From: Aureimonas sp. ME7
Lineage (GTDB): Bacteria > Pseudomonadota > Alphaproteobacteria > Rhizobiales > Rhizobiaceae
Length of the DNA stretch: 64,000 bases
Assembly (NCBI RefSeq): GCF_903970965.1
Contig: NZ_CAJCKW010000001.1
Coordinates: 676,803 to 740,802, forward strand
Reading direction: 5' to 3'
Shown: piece after piece, positions 1 to 8,602 of the stretch
Layout: each line of letters begins with the position of its first letter
How positions within the stretch are numbered: the first letter of the stretch is position 1
Position numbers and translations under genes: made by a program
Notes under the pieces: generated by a model
Databases searched by the model: none
What the model was told of the DNA's origin: nothing
What the model saw: only the letters and a program-made list of their open reading frames with translations

Positions 1-624
1 GAGGTAGGAGCGGGAAAGCGGCATGCCCCCGATCACGATCCGTCCGGCCTCGCCGGACTGCGCGTCGGCAAGATCCGCCTCGGCCTGGTCGAGCTCGACG
101 AAGGCGAGGCGGGCGGCCTGCGCAAGGGCCTGTGCCGTCCGTGTCGCGACCATGCCGTAGGAGGTCCGCTCCAGGAGTGGCCGGGCCGCCTCGTGCTCGA
201 GCTGGGAGACGGCTCGATGGACCGTCGGCTGGGCGAGGCCGAGACGCCGCGCGGCGAGGGTGAAGTTCTCCGCTTCTCGCACCGCGATCAGTGCCTGGAG
301 CTGCGCGGTCGTCGCCGTGATCAGGAGCCTCGGCGACAACGCGGACAGGACCGGGTCGAGATGCTCGAAGGCACGCCTCACCCGAAGGGCGAGGATGTCG
401 CCGAGCGGCGTCGCGAACAGGCCTTGCGGCGTGCGCCCGAAGAGAGGGGCGCCAGCGGTCCGTTCGAGTTTGGCGATCGCCTGCGTGACGGCAGGCTGCG
501 TGACATGGCAGCTCTCGGCTGCCCGGGTGACCGAGTGGGTGTCGACGACCGCCAGGAAGACGCGCAGGTGACGAAGGCTGTGCCCCGCTATCAGGGTCGG
601 CTCCCCCGCCTCTCCGCCGGTCAC
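1..624 (-). CDS. LysR-family regulator with two tandem HTH domains (partial)
   Basis: The gene runs off the left edge. Its GTG start overlaps the stop of the dehydrogenase before it (GTGA, 621-624), so the two should be translationally coupled. About 208 residues are visible. They hold two LysR-type winged-helix domains in a row, residues 17-76 (SVTRAAES...TQPAVTQAI) and 107-166 (FTLAARRL...AQPTVHRAV), followed by the first strand of the effector-binding domain (GRIVIGG, about residue 194). Ordinary LysR proteins have one such domain. From its place it is the likely regulator of the adjoining aromatic catabolic genes, answering to a pathway intermediate; that role is inferred from context. 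The missing C-terminus would carry the rest of the ligand-binding domain. Confidence 0.85.
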   Translation of the reverse strand, partial: MTGGEAGEPTLIAGHSLRHLRVFLAVVDTHSVTRAAESCHVTQPAVTQAIAKLERTAGAPLFGRTPQGLFATPLGDILALRVRRAFEHLDPVLSALSPRLLITATTAQLQALIAVREAENFTLAARRLGLAQPTVHRAVSQLEHEAARPLLERTSYGMVATRTAQALAQAARLAFVELDQAEADLADAQSGEAGRIVIGGMPLSRSYL

Positions 625-1523
625 CGGACCAAGCGCTCGATCACGCGGTCGGCCCGTTCGGCAAGCTCGTCGGAGCCCGGGGCCACCTTCAGCGTCGCCA
701 CCTCGTCCTGCCACTCGGCCGCCGCTTTCGTCATCCGGTCGGGTAGCCCGAGGTCGCGCAGCGTGGCGGCGACCTCCCGCATCTCCGCGGCACGGCGGGT
801 CCCGTGGACCATCATGCGCTCGAAATTGTAGGCGGAGCGCGCCCGCCAGTCGAAACCGGGGTCGGAGGCCTGGAGCGAGGCAAGGACGGCGTCCTCCACG
901 CCCGCTCGCCGGGCCGCAAGAACGCATTCGGCGGTAAGGGCCTCGAAGCCCTTGATCATCACGGAGCGAAGCATCTTCGTCGCCGAGGCCGCGCCGACCT
1001 CCGTTCCCGCCACATTGCCCTTCATGCCGAGACCCGAGAGGGCGCGAGCCGCCGCCTCGGCCCCCGCGCCCGACAGGAGGAGCGGCACCTTGTGGCGGGC
1101 CGGATGCACCGGGGACATCACCGCAACGTCGACGTAGGTTCCGCCCGCCCGCTCGATCAGCGCGGCGTTGCCCTGCTTTGTGGAGGGCGCGCATGAGTTG
1201 CAGTCGAGGAAGAGCGTGCCCGGCTCGATGTGGCGGGCAGCCTCCTCGGCGGCGTCCCGGGCGCGGTCGGCGGTCACAAGGCTGAACACGACGGACCGCC
1301 CGCGGGTCGCGGCGTCGGGGGCTGCCGCGCATTCTACGGCCAGGTCCTCGCAAGGACCTGTGATGCTGCTCCGCAGGGCGGGATCGAGCACCTTCTCGTC
1401 GAAGGCGGCGACCGAGATGCCGGCGGGCACGTCCGCCGCCGAGCGCCAGCCCGAGACGAAGGCGCGTGCCGCCTCGCCGAAGCCAATGAAGCCGATGTCA
1501 GGCACGTTCGTGATCGTGTCCAT
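621..1523 (-). CDS. NAD(P)-dependent oxidoreductase, 6-phosphogluconate-dehydrogenase-like with DUF1932 domain
   Basis: A 300-residue protein. It opens with a Rossmann nucleotide-binding motif (GFIGFGEAARAF, from about residue 10) and ends with a helical DUF1932-type domain carrying the lysine-containing stretch SATKMLRSVMIKG. This architecture belongs to the beta-hydroxyacid dehydrogenase superfamily. The start at 1523 is chosen because GGAGGAACGC precedes it; an upstream in-frame ATG at 1556 has no comparable site. It shares an operon with the LysR gene and diverges from the ring-cleavage pathway genes. A role in oxidising or reducing a pathway intermediate, such as a carboxymuconate semialdehyde or oxalomesaconate-related compound, is inference only. 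Substrate unknown. Confidence 0.8.
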   Translation of the reverse strand: MDTITNVPDIGFIGFGEAARAFVSGWRSAADVPAGISVAAFDEKVLDPALRSSITGPCEDLAVECAAAPDAATRGRSVVFSLVTADRARDAAEEAARHIEPGTLFLDCNSCAPSTKQGNAALIERAGGTYVDVAVMSPVHPARHKVPLLLSGAGAEAAARALSGLGMKGNVAGTEVGAASATKMLRSVMIKGFEALTAECVLAARRAGVEDAVLASLQASDPGFDWRARSAYNFERMMVHGTRRAAEMREVAATLRDLGLPDRMTKAAAEWQDEVATLKVAPGSDELAERADRVIERLVR

Positions 1524-1690
1524 GCGTTCCTCCGTCGGGCTGTCGCGCCGTTCCATGACGGCAAAAACTGGCAGAGGTCGATTGGCCTGAACAGGCGTTA
1601 TAGCTTTAACTTATGGGTGGCCCATCAATCCCAATTAGCGTTGCGGCGCGATCGGCGCGACACCTCCCGGCAACGCAGGAGGAGGGATTC
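1524..1690. promoter_or_regulatory. Divergent promoter/operator region of the aromatic cluster
   Basis: This 167-base space lies between the leftward dehydrogenase-LysR pair and the rightward pathway operon, so both promoters should be here. It is AT-richer than the flanks around 1598-1640. It holds a short palindrome, ATGGG-TGG-CCCAT (1613-1625), inside a wider imperfect dyad, the kind of place a LysR protein binds. A Shine-Dalgarno run GGAGGAGGG (about 1678-1688) serves the rightward gene. The operator assignment is inference. Confidence 0.45.
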
Positions 1691-2425
1691 ATGACCGATC
1701 GGAAAACGGCGCTCGTCGTCAGCGCCCACGCGGCGGACTTCGTGTGGCGATGCGGCGGGGCCATCGCGCTCCATGCCGACAAGGGTTACGAGGTCACCGT
1801 CGTCTGCCTGTCCTTCGGTGAGCGGGGCGAGTCCGCCAAGCTCTGGAAGCAGCCGGACATGACGCTCGACCGCGTCAAGGCGGCGCGCCGGGCGGAATCG
1901 GAGAAGGCCGCGAAGGCGCTGGGCGTCCACGACCTCGTCTGCTTCGACCTCGGCGACTACCCGCTCCGCCTCAATGACGGGGACAAGGATCGCTTGGTCG
2001 ACGTGATCCGCGACGTGCAGCCGTCCTTCATGCTGTGCCACTCCCAGTACGACCCCTACAACACCGACCACAGTTATGCGACGCAGGTCGCCCTCGAGTG
2101 CCGGATGATCGCGCAGGCCTGGGGCCACAAGCCCGGACAGAAGGTGCTCGGCGCCCCGCAGCTCTATCTCTTCGAGCCGCACCAGACCGAGCAGATGGGC
2201 TGGAAGCCGGACACGTTCCTCGACATCACCCCCGTCTGGGACAAGAAGCGGGCCGCCATCGAGTGCATGGAGGGGCAGGAGCACCTCTGGGAGTTCTACA
2301 CCCGTGTCGCCCAGAACCGGGCCAACCACTTCCAGCGCAACTCCGGCGGCCAGTCCGGCGGGCGGGCGTCGAAGTACGCGGAAGGCTTCCAGTCGGTCTT
2401 CCCGCGCACCGTCGACGAGCTCTGA
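1691..2425 (+). CDS. galB: PIG-L-family hydrolase, GalB-type 4-oxalomesaconate hydratase
   Basis: The 244-residue product has the LmbE/PIG-L fold signature. The metal-binding motif appears as AHAAD (H13, D16) near the N-terminus, with a second histidine in TDHSYA (H127). In Pseudomonas putida, GalB is a PIG-L-type protein that hydrates 4-oxalomesaconate to 4-carboxy-4-hydroxy-2-oxoadipate in gallate breakdown. Placement two genes upstream of a GalC/LigK-type aldolase makes that function likely here. ATG 1691 follows a strong GGAGGAGGG; an in-frame ATG at 1613 lies in the presumed operator and is not favoured. Cytoplasmic, probably Zn2+-dependent. It could in principle be another PIG-L deacetylase, but the neighbours argue against that. 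Confidence 0.8.
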   Translation: MTDRKTALVVSAHAADFVWRCGGAIALHADKGYEVTVVCLSFGERGESAKLWKQPDMTLDRVKAARRAESEKAAKALGVHDLVCFDLGDYPLRLNDGDKDRLVDVIRDVQPSFMLCHSQYDPYNTDHSYATQVALECRMIAQAWGHKPGQKVLGAPQLYLFEPHQTEQMGWKPDTFLDITPVWDKKRAAIECMEGQEHLWEFYTRVAQNRANHFQRNSGGQSGGRASKYAEGFQSVFPRTVDEL

Positions 2426-2468
2426 GGGCCAGGGCCGCGGGAGGCGGCCGCAAGGGAGGAACGACAGC

Positions 2469-3431
2469 ATGGACGAGCAAAGCTTCGACATCGCGCACCT
2501 CGCGCACGTGGAACTCTACACGGACCGCTTCGAGGAGAGCCTCGACTTCTTCGTCAACGTCTACGGGCTGACGCTGTCGGGGCAGGACGGGGAGTCGGCA
2601 TACCTTCGAGCCTGGGACGACTACGAGTTCCACTCGCTGAAGCTCACCCGGCACCACACGACGGGCATCGGGCACATCGCCTACCGCGCGTCGTCACAGG
2701 CTGCGCTCGAGCGCCGTGTGGCGGCGATCGAGGCCAGCGGCTTCGACGTGATCGGATGGGTCGACGGCGATCCCGGGCACGGCCGCGCCTTCCGCTTCAA
2801 GGACCCGTTCGACCACGTGTTCGAGATCTACTGGGACACGGTTCGCTACGCGGCTCCCGATCACGAGCGTCCGAAGCTGAAGAACGTCGCGCAGCGCTAC
2901 CACGCGCGCGGCGCCCATCCCCGGCGGATCGACCATCTCAACCTCCTCGCCGAGGACGTGACGGAGTTCCGCCGCTTCATGGAAACGTGCCTCGGCTCGC
3001 GCGTCACCGAGATGATCCGGCTCGACAACGGGCGGCTCGGCGGCGCCTGGTTCACGATCAACAACAAGACCTACGACCTTGCCTGCACCGAGGAGCGGGG
3101 CGGCGGCCACGGGCGGCTTCACCACGTCACCTACGCCACCGACACACGCGAGGACATCCTCCGGGCGGCCGACATCTTCCTCGAGAACGGCATCCACATC
3201 GAGACCGGGCCGCACAAGCACGCGATCCAGGGGACCTTCTTCCTCTACGTCTGGGAGCCTGCGGGAAACCGCGTCGAGCTCGCCAACTCCGGTGCCCGGC
3301 TGATCCTCGCCCCCGACTGGGAGCCTGTCGTCTGGACCGAGACGGAACGGAAGAAGGGGCAGGCCTGGGGCCTCAAGACCATCGAGACCTTCCACACCCA
3401 CGGCACCCCGCCGACCAAGAAAGGACACTGA
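2469..3431 (+). CDS. Type I extradiol ring-cleavage dioxygenase (VOC family)
   Basis: A 320-residue two-domain vicinal-oxygen-chelate protein. Both betaalphabetabetabeta modules are visible (about 8-125 and 152-285). The C-terminal module carries the Fe(II) triad: H156 (RIDHLNLL), one of H218/H219 (RLHHVTYA) and E270. Residues 251-270 fit the extradiol dioxygenase signature closely (H...[12 protein letters not shown]). It therefore probably cleaves a catecholic ring next to the diol using O2. Gallate and protocatechuate 4,5-dioxygenases usually belong to the unrelated LigAB family, so a VOC enzyme beside GalB/GalC-type genes is unusual. Start 2469 follows GGAGGAACGACAGC. It is one base upstream of the aldolase gene. 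Exact ring substrate unknown. Confidence 0.8.
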   Translation: MDEQSFDIAHLAHVELYTDRFEESLDFFVNVYGLTLSGQDGESAYLRAWDDYEFHSLKLTRHHTTGIGHIAYRASSQAALERRVAAIEASGFDVIGWVDGDPGHGRAFRFKDPFDHVFEIYWDTVRYAAPDHERPKLKNVAQRYHARGAHPRRIDHLNLLAEDVTEFRRFMETCLGSRVTEMIRLDNGRLGGAWFTINNKTYDLACTEERGGGHGRLHHVTYATDTREDILRAADIFLENGIHIETGPHKHAIQGTFFLYVWEPAGNRVELANSGARLILAPDWEPVVWTETERKKGQAWGLKTIETFHTHGTPPTKKGH

Positions 3432-3432
3432 G

Positions 3433-4104
3433 ATGGGCATCGTCGTCCAGAACGTCATCCGCGCCGAGCAGGCCGTGATCGACGGCCTCGCGAAGGCGGG
3501 CGTCGCCACCGTGCACGAGGCGCAGGGGCGTCGCGGCATGCTGGCGAGCCACATGCGGCCGATCTACACCGGCGCGCAGGTCGCGGGGTCGGCCGTCACC
3601 ATCTCTGCCCCTCCGGGCGACAACTGGATGCTGCATGTCGCGATCGAGCAGGTGAAGCCGGGCGACATCCTCGTGCTCGCCCCGACGAGCCCTTGCGACA
3701 ACGGCTACTTCGGCGACCTCCTCGCCACGTCCGCCGTGGCGCGCGGTTGCCGCGGCCTCGTCATCGACGCCGGGGTCCGCGACGTGCGCGACCTGACCGC
3801 CATGGGCTTCCCCGTCTGGTCGAAGGCGGTGTCGGCGCAGGGGACGGTGAAGGCGACGGTCGGCTCGGTGAACGTGCCGGTCGTCTGCGCGGGCGCGGCG
3901 ATCGAGGCGGGGGACGTCATCGTCGCGGACGACGACGGCGTCTGCGTCGTCAAGCGCGCCGAGGCATCCGAGGTGCTCGCGGCCGCCGAGAAGCGGCTCG
4001 CCGCCGAGAAGGCCAAGCGCACCCGGCTCGCCGCCGGCGAACTCGGTCTCGACATCTACGGCATGCGGCCGGAACTGGAGGCCAAGGGCCTGCGCTACGT
4101 CTGA
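3433..4104 (+). CDS. galC: 4-carboxy-4-hydroxy-2-oxoadipate aldolase (RraA-like fold; GalC/LigK type)
   Basis: A 223-residue RraA/HMG-CHA aldolase-type protein. The conserved core is seen as [11 protein letters not shown] followed by [12 protein letters not shown] (R116, D117 and D120), the residues that in this class bind pyruvate and the divalent metal. The family splits 4-carboxy-4-hydroxy-2-oxoadipate into pyruvate and oxaloacetate, the last step of the gallate and protocatechuate 4,5-cleavage pathways. The gene starts one base after the dioxygenase stop, so both are on one transcript. RraA (RNase E inhibitor) shares the fold, but the catabolic context and the intact R-D motif favour an aldolase. 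Confidence 0.85.
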   Translation: MGIVVQNVIRAEQAVIDGLAKAGVATVHEAQGRRGMLASHMRPIYTGAQVAGSAVTISAPPGDNWMLHVAIEQVKPGDILVLAPTSPCDNGYFGDLLATSAVARGCRGLVIDAGVRDVRDLTAMGFPVWSKAVSAQGTVKATVGSVNVPVVCAGAAIEAGDVIVADDDGVCVVKRAEASEVLAAAEKRLAAEKAKRTRLAAGELGLDIYGMRPELEAKGLRYV

Positions 4105-4144
4105 CGCGGACGGGGTGGAACACGCCTTTCCCGATACGGCTCGG

Positions 4145-4170
4145 CAGTCCAATTCTGGACTGGCGTCCAG
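4145..4170 (+). promoter_or_regulatory. Two overlapping, mutually exclusive hairpins after the aldolase gene
   Basis: About 40 bases after the aldolase stop, CAGTCCA-attc-TGGACTG (4145-4162) forms a perfect 7-bp stem. Its right arm is also part of a second perfect stem, CTGGAC-tggc-GTCCAG (4155-4170). Only one can form at a time. The pair lies in the 419-base gap before the transporter gene. It could act as a processing or termination signal or as a protein-binding dyad. No U-tract follows, so a simple intrinsic terminator is unlikely. Confidence 0.4.
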
Positions 4171-4523
4171 ATCATGTGGCGCCACGCGCGGAGCTACCGG
4201 ACAGCAGCGATCGAAGCTGCTTTCGACGTGGCCGGCGAGCTCGACATCCGAGGTGTCGCGGTCGCCGGATCCGCTTCGAGCACCGCTGTGGCACGCGTCT
4301 GGACCTGTCGGCGGCCAGTCGATGTCGCGCCCGGCGCTTCCATAGCAAGAACTTATCACGCGCACGTGATTTTGGAATGGGATGACGCGCTGAGCCGCCT
4401 AGGGTGCCACCCGGGACCAGGGAGGAAAAACGCCCGGGGAGGGTGGTCTCCCAAGGCGGCGGACGACGGAGAACTCTTCCGATGTCCGCCCGGACGCAAC
4501 CATGGCTCCCGGGAGGAAACGAC

Positions 4524-5873
4524 ATGCAGGCCACCGACGCGATCGAGATCCGGTCGTTCATCGACGAACGCAAGATGTCCCGCCAGCAGTGGTTGCTGGC
4601 CATCCTCTGCTTCGCGATCGTTCTCTGCGACGGCATGGACGTCGCGGTGATGGGCTTCCTCGCCCCCGCGATCATCGAGGGCTGGGGGATCTCGCGGCCC
4701 GAATTCGGCTTCGTCATGGGTGCGGCGCCGATCGGCCTCGCGGTCGGCGCAATCGTGGCGGGCTCCTCGTCCGACTGGTTCGGGCGCCGCAAGGTTCTTC
4801 TCGCCTCGGTCCTTGCCTTCGGCGTCCTGACTTTCCTGACCTCCTACGCCCAGACCACGACCCAGATGGCGCTCCTACGCTTCCTGACGGGGCTCGGCCT
4901 CGGCGCCGCGATGCCGAACACGACGACGCTCCTGTCGGAATACGTGCCGCAGCGCTCGCGCTCGTTCCTGCTCGCCACGATGTTCACGGGCTTCAACTTC
5001 GGCTCGGCCATCATCGGCTTCGTCGCCGCCTACATGCTCCCGCGCTACGGCTGGCAATCGGTGCTCCACTTCGGCGCCGTCATCCCGCTCGCGCTCTGCG
5101 CCGTCCTGTTCTTCCTCCTGCCGGAATCGGCGCGCTTCATGGTTGTGCGCGGCCACTCCGTCGACCGCATACGCAGGGTCCTGTCCCGCGTCAGCGGCGC
5201 CGACCTTTCGGGCGTGCGCGCCTTCACCCTCCACGAGGAGCCGGTTGCGGCCAAGCAGCCCGTAGCCGTCCTGTTCTCGCCCGCCTTCCGGGTCCGCACG
5301 TTCTCGCTCTGGGTCTGCTACTTCATGGGACTCCTGGTCATCTACCTGTCTACGAGCTGGCTTCCGACCATGATGAAGGACGCCAACATGTCGATCGACA
5401 GGGCGGCCAACGTCACTGCGATGTTCCAGCTCGGCGGCACTGTCGGCGCCATCGTGGTGGGCTTGGCCATGGACCGCTTCGGCGCTGCCCGCTCCATCGC
5501 CACCGCCTACCTCCTGGGTGGGATCTCCCTCATCCTGCTTGGCGTCGGCGGCATCGAGTCCCTCTGGCTTGCGGCGGTCGTCGCGGTCGTCGGCTTCTGC
5601 ATGAGCGGCGGACAGACGGGCCTCAACGCCTTCGCGCCTGGCTGCTACCCGACCTTCGCCCGCGCGACCGGCGTGAGCTGGATGCTCGGCGTCGGCCGCC
5701 TCGGCAGCATCCTCGGATCCTCGATCGGCGGCGTGCTCCTCAGCTTCGGCTGGGACTTCCGGACGATCTTCTGCGTGCTCGCCGTCCCCGCCGTGATCAG
5801 CGCGGTCGCCATCTTGGTCGGCAACATGCAGCGCGCGAGAGACGGATCGGTGACGGAACTACATCGCGTCTAG
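4524..5873 (+). CDS. MFS aromatic acid:H+ symporter (AAHS family, PcaK/GalT-like)
   Basis: A 449-residue, 12-helix major facilitator. TM1 holds the AAHS hallmark D-G-x-D (VLCDGMDVAVMGFL), and the cytoplasmic loop 2-3 motif appears as DWFGRRKVLL. Family members (PcaK, BenK, VanK, GalT) carry protocatechuate, benzoate, vanillate or gallate into the cell with protons. Here it is the probable importer of the ring substrate handled by the upstream enzymes. Start 4524 has GGGAGGAAACGAC just ahead; longer in-frame starts from 4404 run through non-coding-looking sequence. It is separated from the aldolase by 419 bases, so it may have its own promoter or be read through past the hairpins. Confidence 0.85.
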   Translation: MQATDAIEIRSFIDERKMSRQQWLLAILCFAIVLCDGMDVAVMGFLAPAIIEGWGISRPEFGFVMGAAPIGLAVGAIVAGSSSDWFGRRKVLLASVLAFGVLTFLTSYAQTTTQMALLRFLTGLGLGAAMPNTTTLLSEYVPQRSRSFLLATMFTGFNFGSAIIGFVAAYMLPRYGWQSVLHFGAVIPLALCAVLFFLLPESARFMVVRGHSVDRIRRVLSRVSGADLSGVRAFTLHEEPVAAKQPVAVLFSPAFRVRTFSLWVCYFMGLLVIYLSTSWLPTMMKDANMSIDRAANVTAMFQLGGTVGAIVVGLAMDRFGAARSIATAYLLGGISLILLGVGGIESLWLAAVVAVVGFCMSGGQTGLNAFAPGCYPTFARATGVSWMLGVGRLGSILGSSIGGVLLSFGWDFRTIFCVLAVPAVISAVAILVGNMQRARDGSVTELHRV

Positions 5874-6604
5874 TCGCCGCTGACCTCGACGTTGGTCTGC
5901 ATGGGGTCTCGTTTTCGAAGGGGCCCCTTCTTGTGTCGGCGGTCGGCGGCCCGGTCGACTCCGGGGCAGGGCGGGCTGCTCCGCCACGCCGGCTATTCAA
6001 GTGTCCATGGGAGACGAAATACAAGGACCCCGCCGCCTCCAAGGTAAGTCGAGCGGGATGGCAATGCGTCCCGCCGCGACGTCCCGTTCGATGAATCCGC
6101 TCGATCGCCAGGCTCAAATCGTCAGGCGTAGCGTTGTAGGCTGCTACGTCAGCCCTCGTGCAGACGGGGCGCCGCTCCGCCGCAGTCGCGACTGCTTCGA
6201 TGCCTTCGGTGAGGATCGATTCCGGTTCCCGCCCGTCTACGAAGACGTGGATCAACCGCTTTTGGTCTGCGCTTCCAGAACCAGCCTCCCAGACGCTGCG
6301 GGAACCGCATCGACCAATCGTCGACCAACACCTGCCGGAGCGTTTCGGCGCTACCCTGCGGTCGACCTCGAACAGCATGGTACGACCGGGATTTCGGCAC
6401 ATCCCAGGTCGATGGCAGGCGCGCAGGTCCCCAACGTCCGCCTGCCCGATGACCATCAACACCAACGAGCGATGTCCGGCTGGGGAGTTGCCACGGCAGG
6501 CAGTGGTTAAGCGGACTTGGAAAACCTGCCAGCGCATTTGCTATGCAGACACATGAGGCGGCTCCTCGTCCATCTCGCGACACGATCAGACGGCAGACGA
6601 TGGT
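5874..6604. other. 731-base region without a convincing gene
   Basis: Open frames exist on both strands, but none has a ribosome-binding site with a recognisable or compositionally convincing product. The leftward frame across 5797-6537 overlaps the transporter end and looks spurious. A perfect palindrome GAAGGGGCCCCTTC (5917-5930), followed by TTGTGT, lies 45 bases after the transporter stop and could be a weak terminator. The remainder holds the promoter of the two-component operon; no clear -35/-10 pair was identified. Confidence 0.5.
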
Positions 6605-7357
6605 ATGCGCATACTCGTTGTTGACGATGACGCGGACATCCGCGAGCTCCTTGGGCGCTATCTCGAGGGGCAAGGTTTCGACGTCATGCTGGCTTCCGGT
6701 GCACGCGAATGCGAGCGGGCCGCAGCGGGCGGGGGCATCGATCTCGTGGTGCTCGACGTGATGATGCCCGACGGGTCTGGTCTCGACGTATGCCGCCGGT
6801 TGCGCAACGAGAGGCCATCCCTGCCAGTGATCCTGCTGACGGCCCTGAAGGAGGACGTCGACCGGATCATCGGCCTGGAACTCGGGGCCGACGACTATCT
6901 CGGCAAGCCCTTCAACCCCCGCGAACTGGTCGCTCGGATCAGAGCGGTGCTGCGCCGGCAGGGCAGGCAGGACGTACAGGACGCGCCTGTCGTCGAGGCG
7001 TCGCCCGTCGATCGGGAGCCTACCGAAACATCGTATCGTTTCGAAGGCTACGTCGCCGACCCCGTTTCGCGCTCGGTTCACGATCCGGAGGGGCGGGAGG
7101 TGCCGCTCACGGGAAGCGAGTTCGACCTCCTGTGCATCTTCCTCGACCGACCCGGACGCCTCCTGTCGCGCGATGCCTTGGCGGAGCATCTCTACGGTCG
7201 AGCGCCCAACGATCCCCTGGATCGCACGGTGGACGTCGCGATGAGTCGCTTGCGTCGCAAGTTCGGCGACAACGGCGTCTTCAAGCTGTTCAAGACCGTG
7301 CGCAATGGTGGCTACCAGCTTACCGCGCGCGTCGTCCGGGACACCCGCACCCCATGA
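6605..7357 (+). CDS. OmpR/PhoB-family response regulator
   Basis: A 250-residue protein. The receiver domain (1-120) shows the acidic pocket VVDDDAD (D7-D9), phospho-acceptor D51 (LVVLDVMMPDGSG), T79 and K101 (GKPFNP). After an unusually acidic and proline-containing linker, a winged-helix OmpR domain occupies about 150-245 (GSEFDLLCIFLDRPGRLLSR, ending KLFKTVRNGGYQLTA). It should bind DNA as a phosphorylated dimer. Its stop overlaps the kinase start (ATGA), so the two form a coupled two-component pair. Target genes unknown; the closest candidates are its own operon and the two small convergent genes at 8.6-9.5 kb. Confidence 0.93.
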   Translation: MRILVVDDDADIRELLGRYLEGQGFDVMLASGARECERAAAGGGIDLVVLDVMMPDGSGLDVCRRLRNERPSLPVILLTALKEDVDRIIGLELGADDYLGKPFNPRELVARIRAVLRRQGRQDVQDAPVVEASPVDREPTETSYRFEGYVADPVSRSVHDPEGREVPLTGSEFDLLCIFLDRPGRLLSRDALAEHLYGRAPNDPLDRTVDVAMSRLRRKFGDNGVFKLFKTVRNGGYQLTARVVRDTRTP

Positions 7358-8598
7358 TGTCGCTGCGCACCCGCCTGATCGGCCTTCTCGTCGTCGCGAT
7401 CGTCGCAGTTGTGGTTCTGGCTGCCGGAGCGACCCTCCTTGTCATGGACGGACCCGACGACGGCGCGCGGGCCAGAAGCGCCGCCGAGCATGTCCGAGCC
7501 GTCAACTGGCTCGTCGACGGTTCGGTCCAGCGTGCACGGGCGGCCGGCCTCATCGTCGCGGCGCGGCCCTCGGCTGCCGCGATCGACGCCGACTACACCC
7601 AAGAATTGATCGACGCCCTCCGAGCAGCGGGAAGCACGCTGACCTTACTTGTTGAGGCGTCGGGCGGGCGGACACGGCAGGTCGCCTTCCCGGTGACGGA
7701 AACCGAATGGGCCCGCCTGAGCCTGCCGAGCGCGCCGCCCTCGCCGCTGTTGCCCCTCCTGAGCTACGGCCTGCTCGTGATACTCGGAGCGACGGCGATC
7801 GCCGTCCCGATCGCCGCGCGCATCCTGCGTCCCGTGAGGTTGATGGAGCGGATCATCGCCAGCGTGCGCGCCGACGGCACGCTGGCGCCCATCGACGATC
7901 GTGGGACGCCAGAGGAGCGTTCCATCGCCCGCTCGTTCAACGCCCTATCTGCACGCGTATCCGCCGCCTATGAAGGGCGGATACGCGTCATTGCGGCAGC
8001 CGGGCACGACCTGCGCACGCCGATGACGCGGCTTCGGCTGCGTGCCGAGTTCCTTCCCGAAAGCGACCGGATAGCTTGGCTGCGCGACCTTGCCGAACTC
8101 GACGCTATCGCAGACAGCGCCATCCGCCTCGTACGTGAGGAGACGGACCCCTCCGCCTTCGAGCGGGTGGCGTTGCGCGAGATGATCGAGACGATCGTCG
8201 GCGAGCTGGAAGACATCGGCCTTCCAGCCGTGACCGTCGACCCGATCGATTTCTTCGTCGAGGCGCAACCGCTCGCCCTCAAGCGGGCGTTGCGCAATGT
8301 CGTGGAGAACGCCGCCCGGCACGGCGGCGGTGCACGGGTTGCGGTGGAGGCGGAAGAGGGCATGGTTGCGATCGTGGTCGAGGACGACGGTCCCGGAATC
8401 CCCGCCCGTCTCATGGACCGCGTCTTCGAGCCCTTCTTCAGCGTCGACCAGGCACGGCAGAAGAAGACGGGCGGCGCTGGACTCGGGCTTGCGATCGCCA
8501 AGGAGATCGTTGAACGGCAGGGCGGGCGGATAGCACTGTCCAACCGGACTGCCGGCGGCCTGCGCCAGGAGGTTCGGCTACCAGCCTCCACCGCGTGA
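7354..8598 (+). CDS. Membrane sensor histidine kinase (HAMP-HisKA-HATPase)
   Basis: A 414-residue inner-membrane kinase. TM1 is at about residues 7-29. A periplasmic sensor of about 100 residues follows, then TM2 at about 130-150 leading into a HAMP linker. The dimerisation helix carries H218 (AGHDLRTPMTRL), the autophosphorylation site. The ATP-binding domain has the N box (N319, VVENAARHGG), D box (EDDGPGIP) and G box (GGAGLGLAIAKEI). The arrangement is EnvZ-like. The ATG overlaps the regulator stop by one base (ATGA). The periplasmic domain has no recognisable fold, so the signal is unknown. Confidence 0.92.
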   Translation: MMSLRTRLIGLLVVAIVAVVVLAAGATLLVMDGPDDGARARSAAEHVRAVNWLVDGSVQRARAAGLIVAARPSAAAIDADYTQELIDALRAAGSTLTLLVEASGGRTRQVAFPVTETEWARLSLPSAPPSPLLPLLSYGLLVILGATAIAVPIAARILRPVRLMERIIASVRADGTLAPIDDRGTPEERSIARSFNALSARVSAAYEGRIRVIAAAGHDLRTPMTRLRLRAEFLPESDRIAWLRDLAELDAIADSAIRLVREETDPSAFERVALREMIETIVGELEDIGLPAVTVDPIDFFVEAQPLALKRALRNVVENAARHGGGARVAVEAEEGMVAIVVEDDGPGIPARLMDRVFEPFFSVDQARQKKTGGAGLGLAIAKEIVERQGGRIALSNRTAGGLRQEVRLPASTA

Positions 8599-8602
8599 GG
8601 AC

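Noticed and set aside
5797..6537. Leftward 246-codon frame after the transporter
   Set aside because: No ribosome-binding site or family resemblance, and it overlaps the transporter's 3' end.
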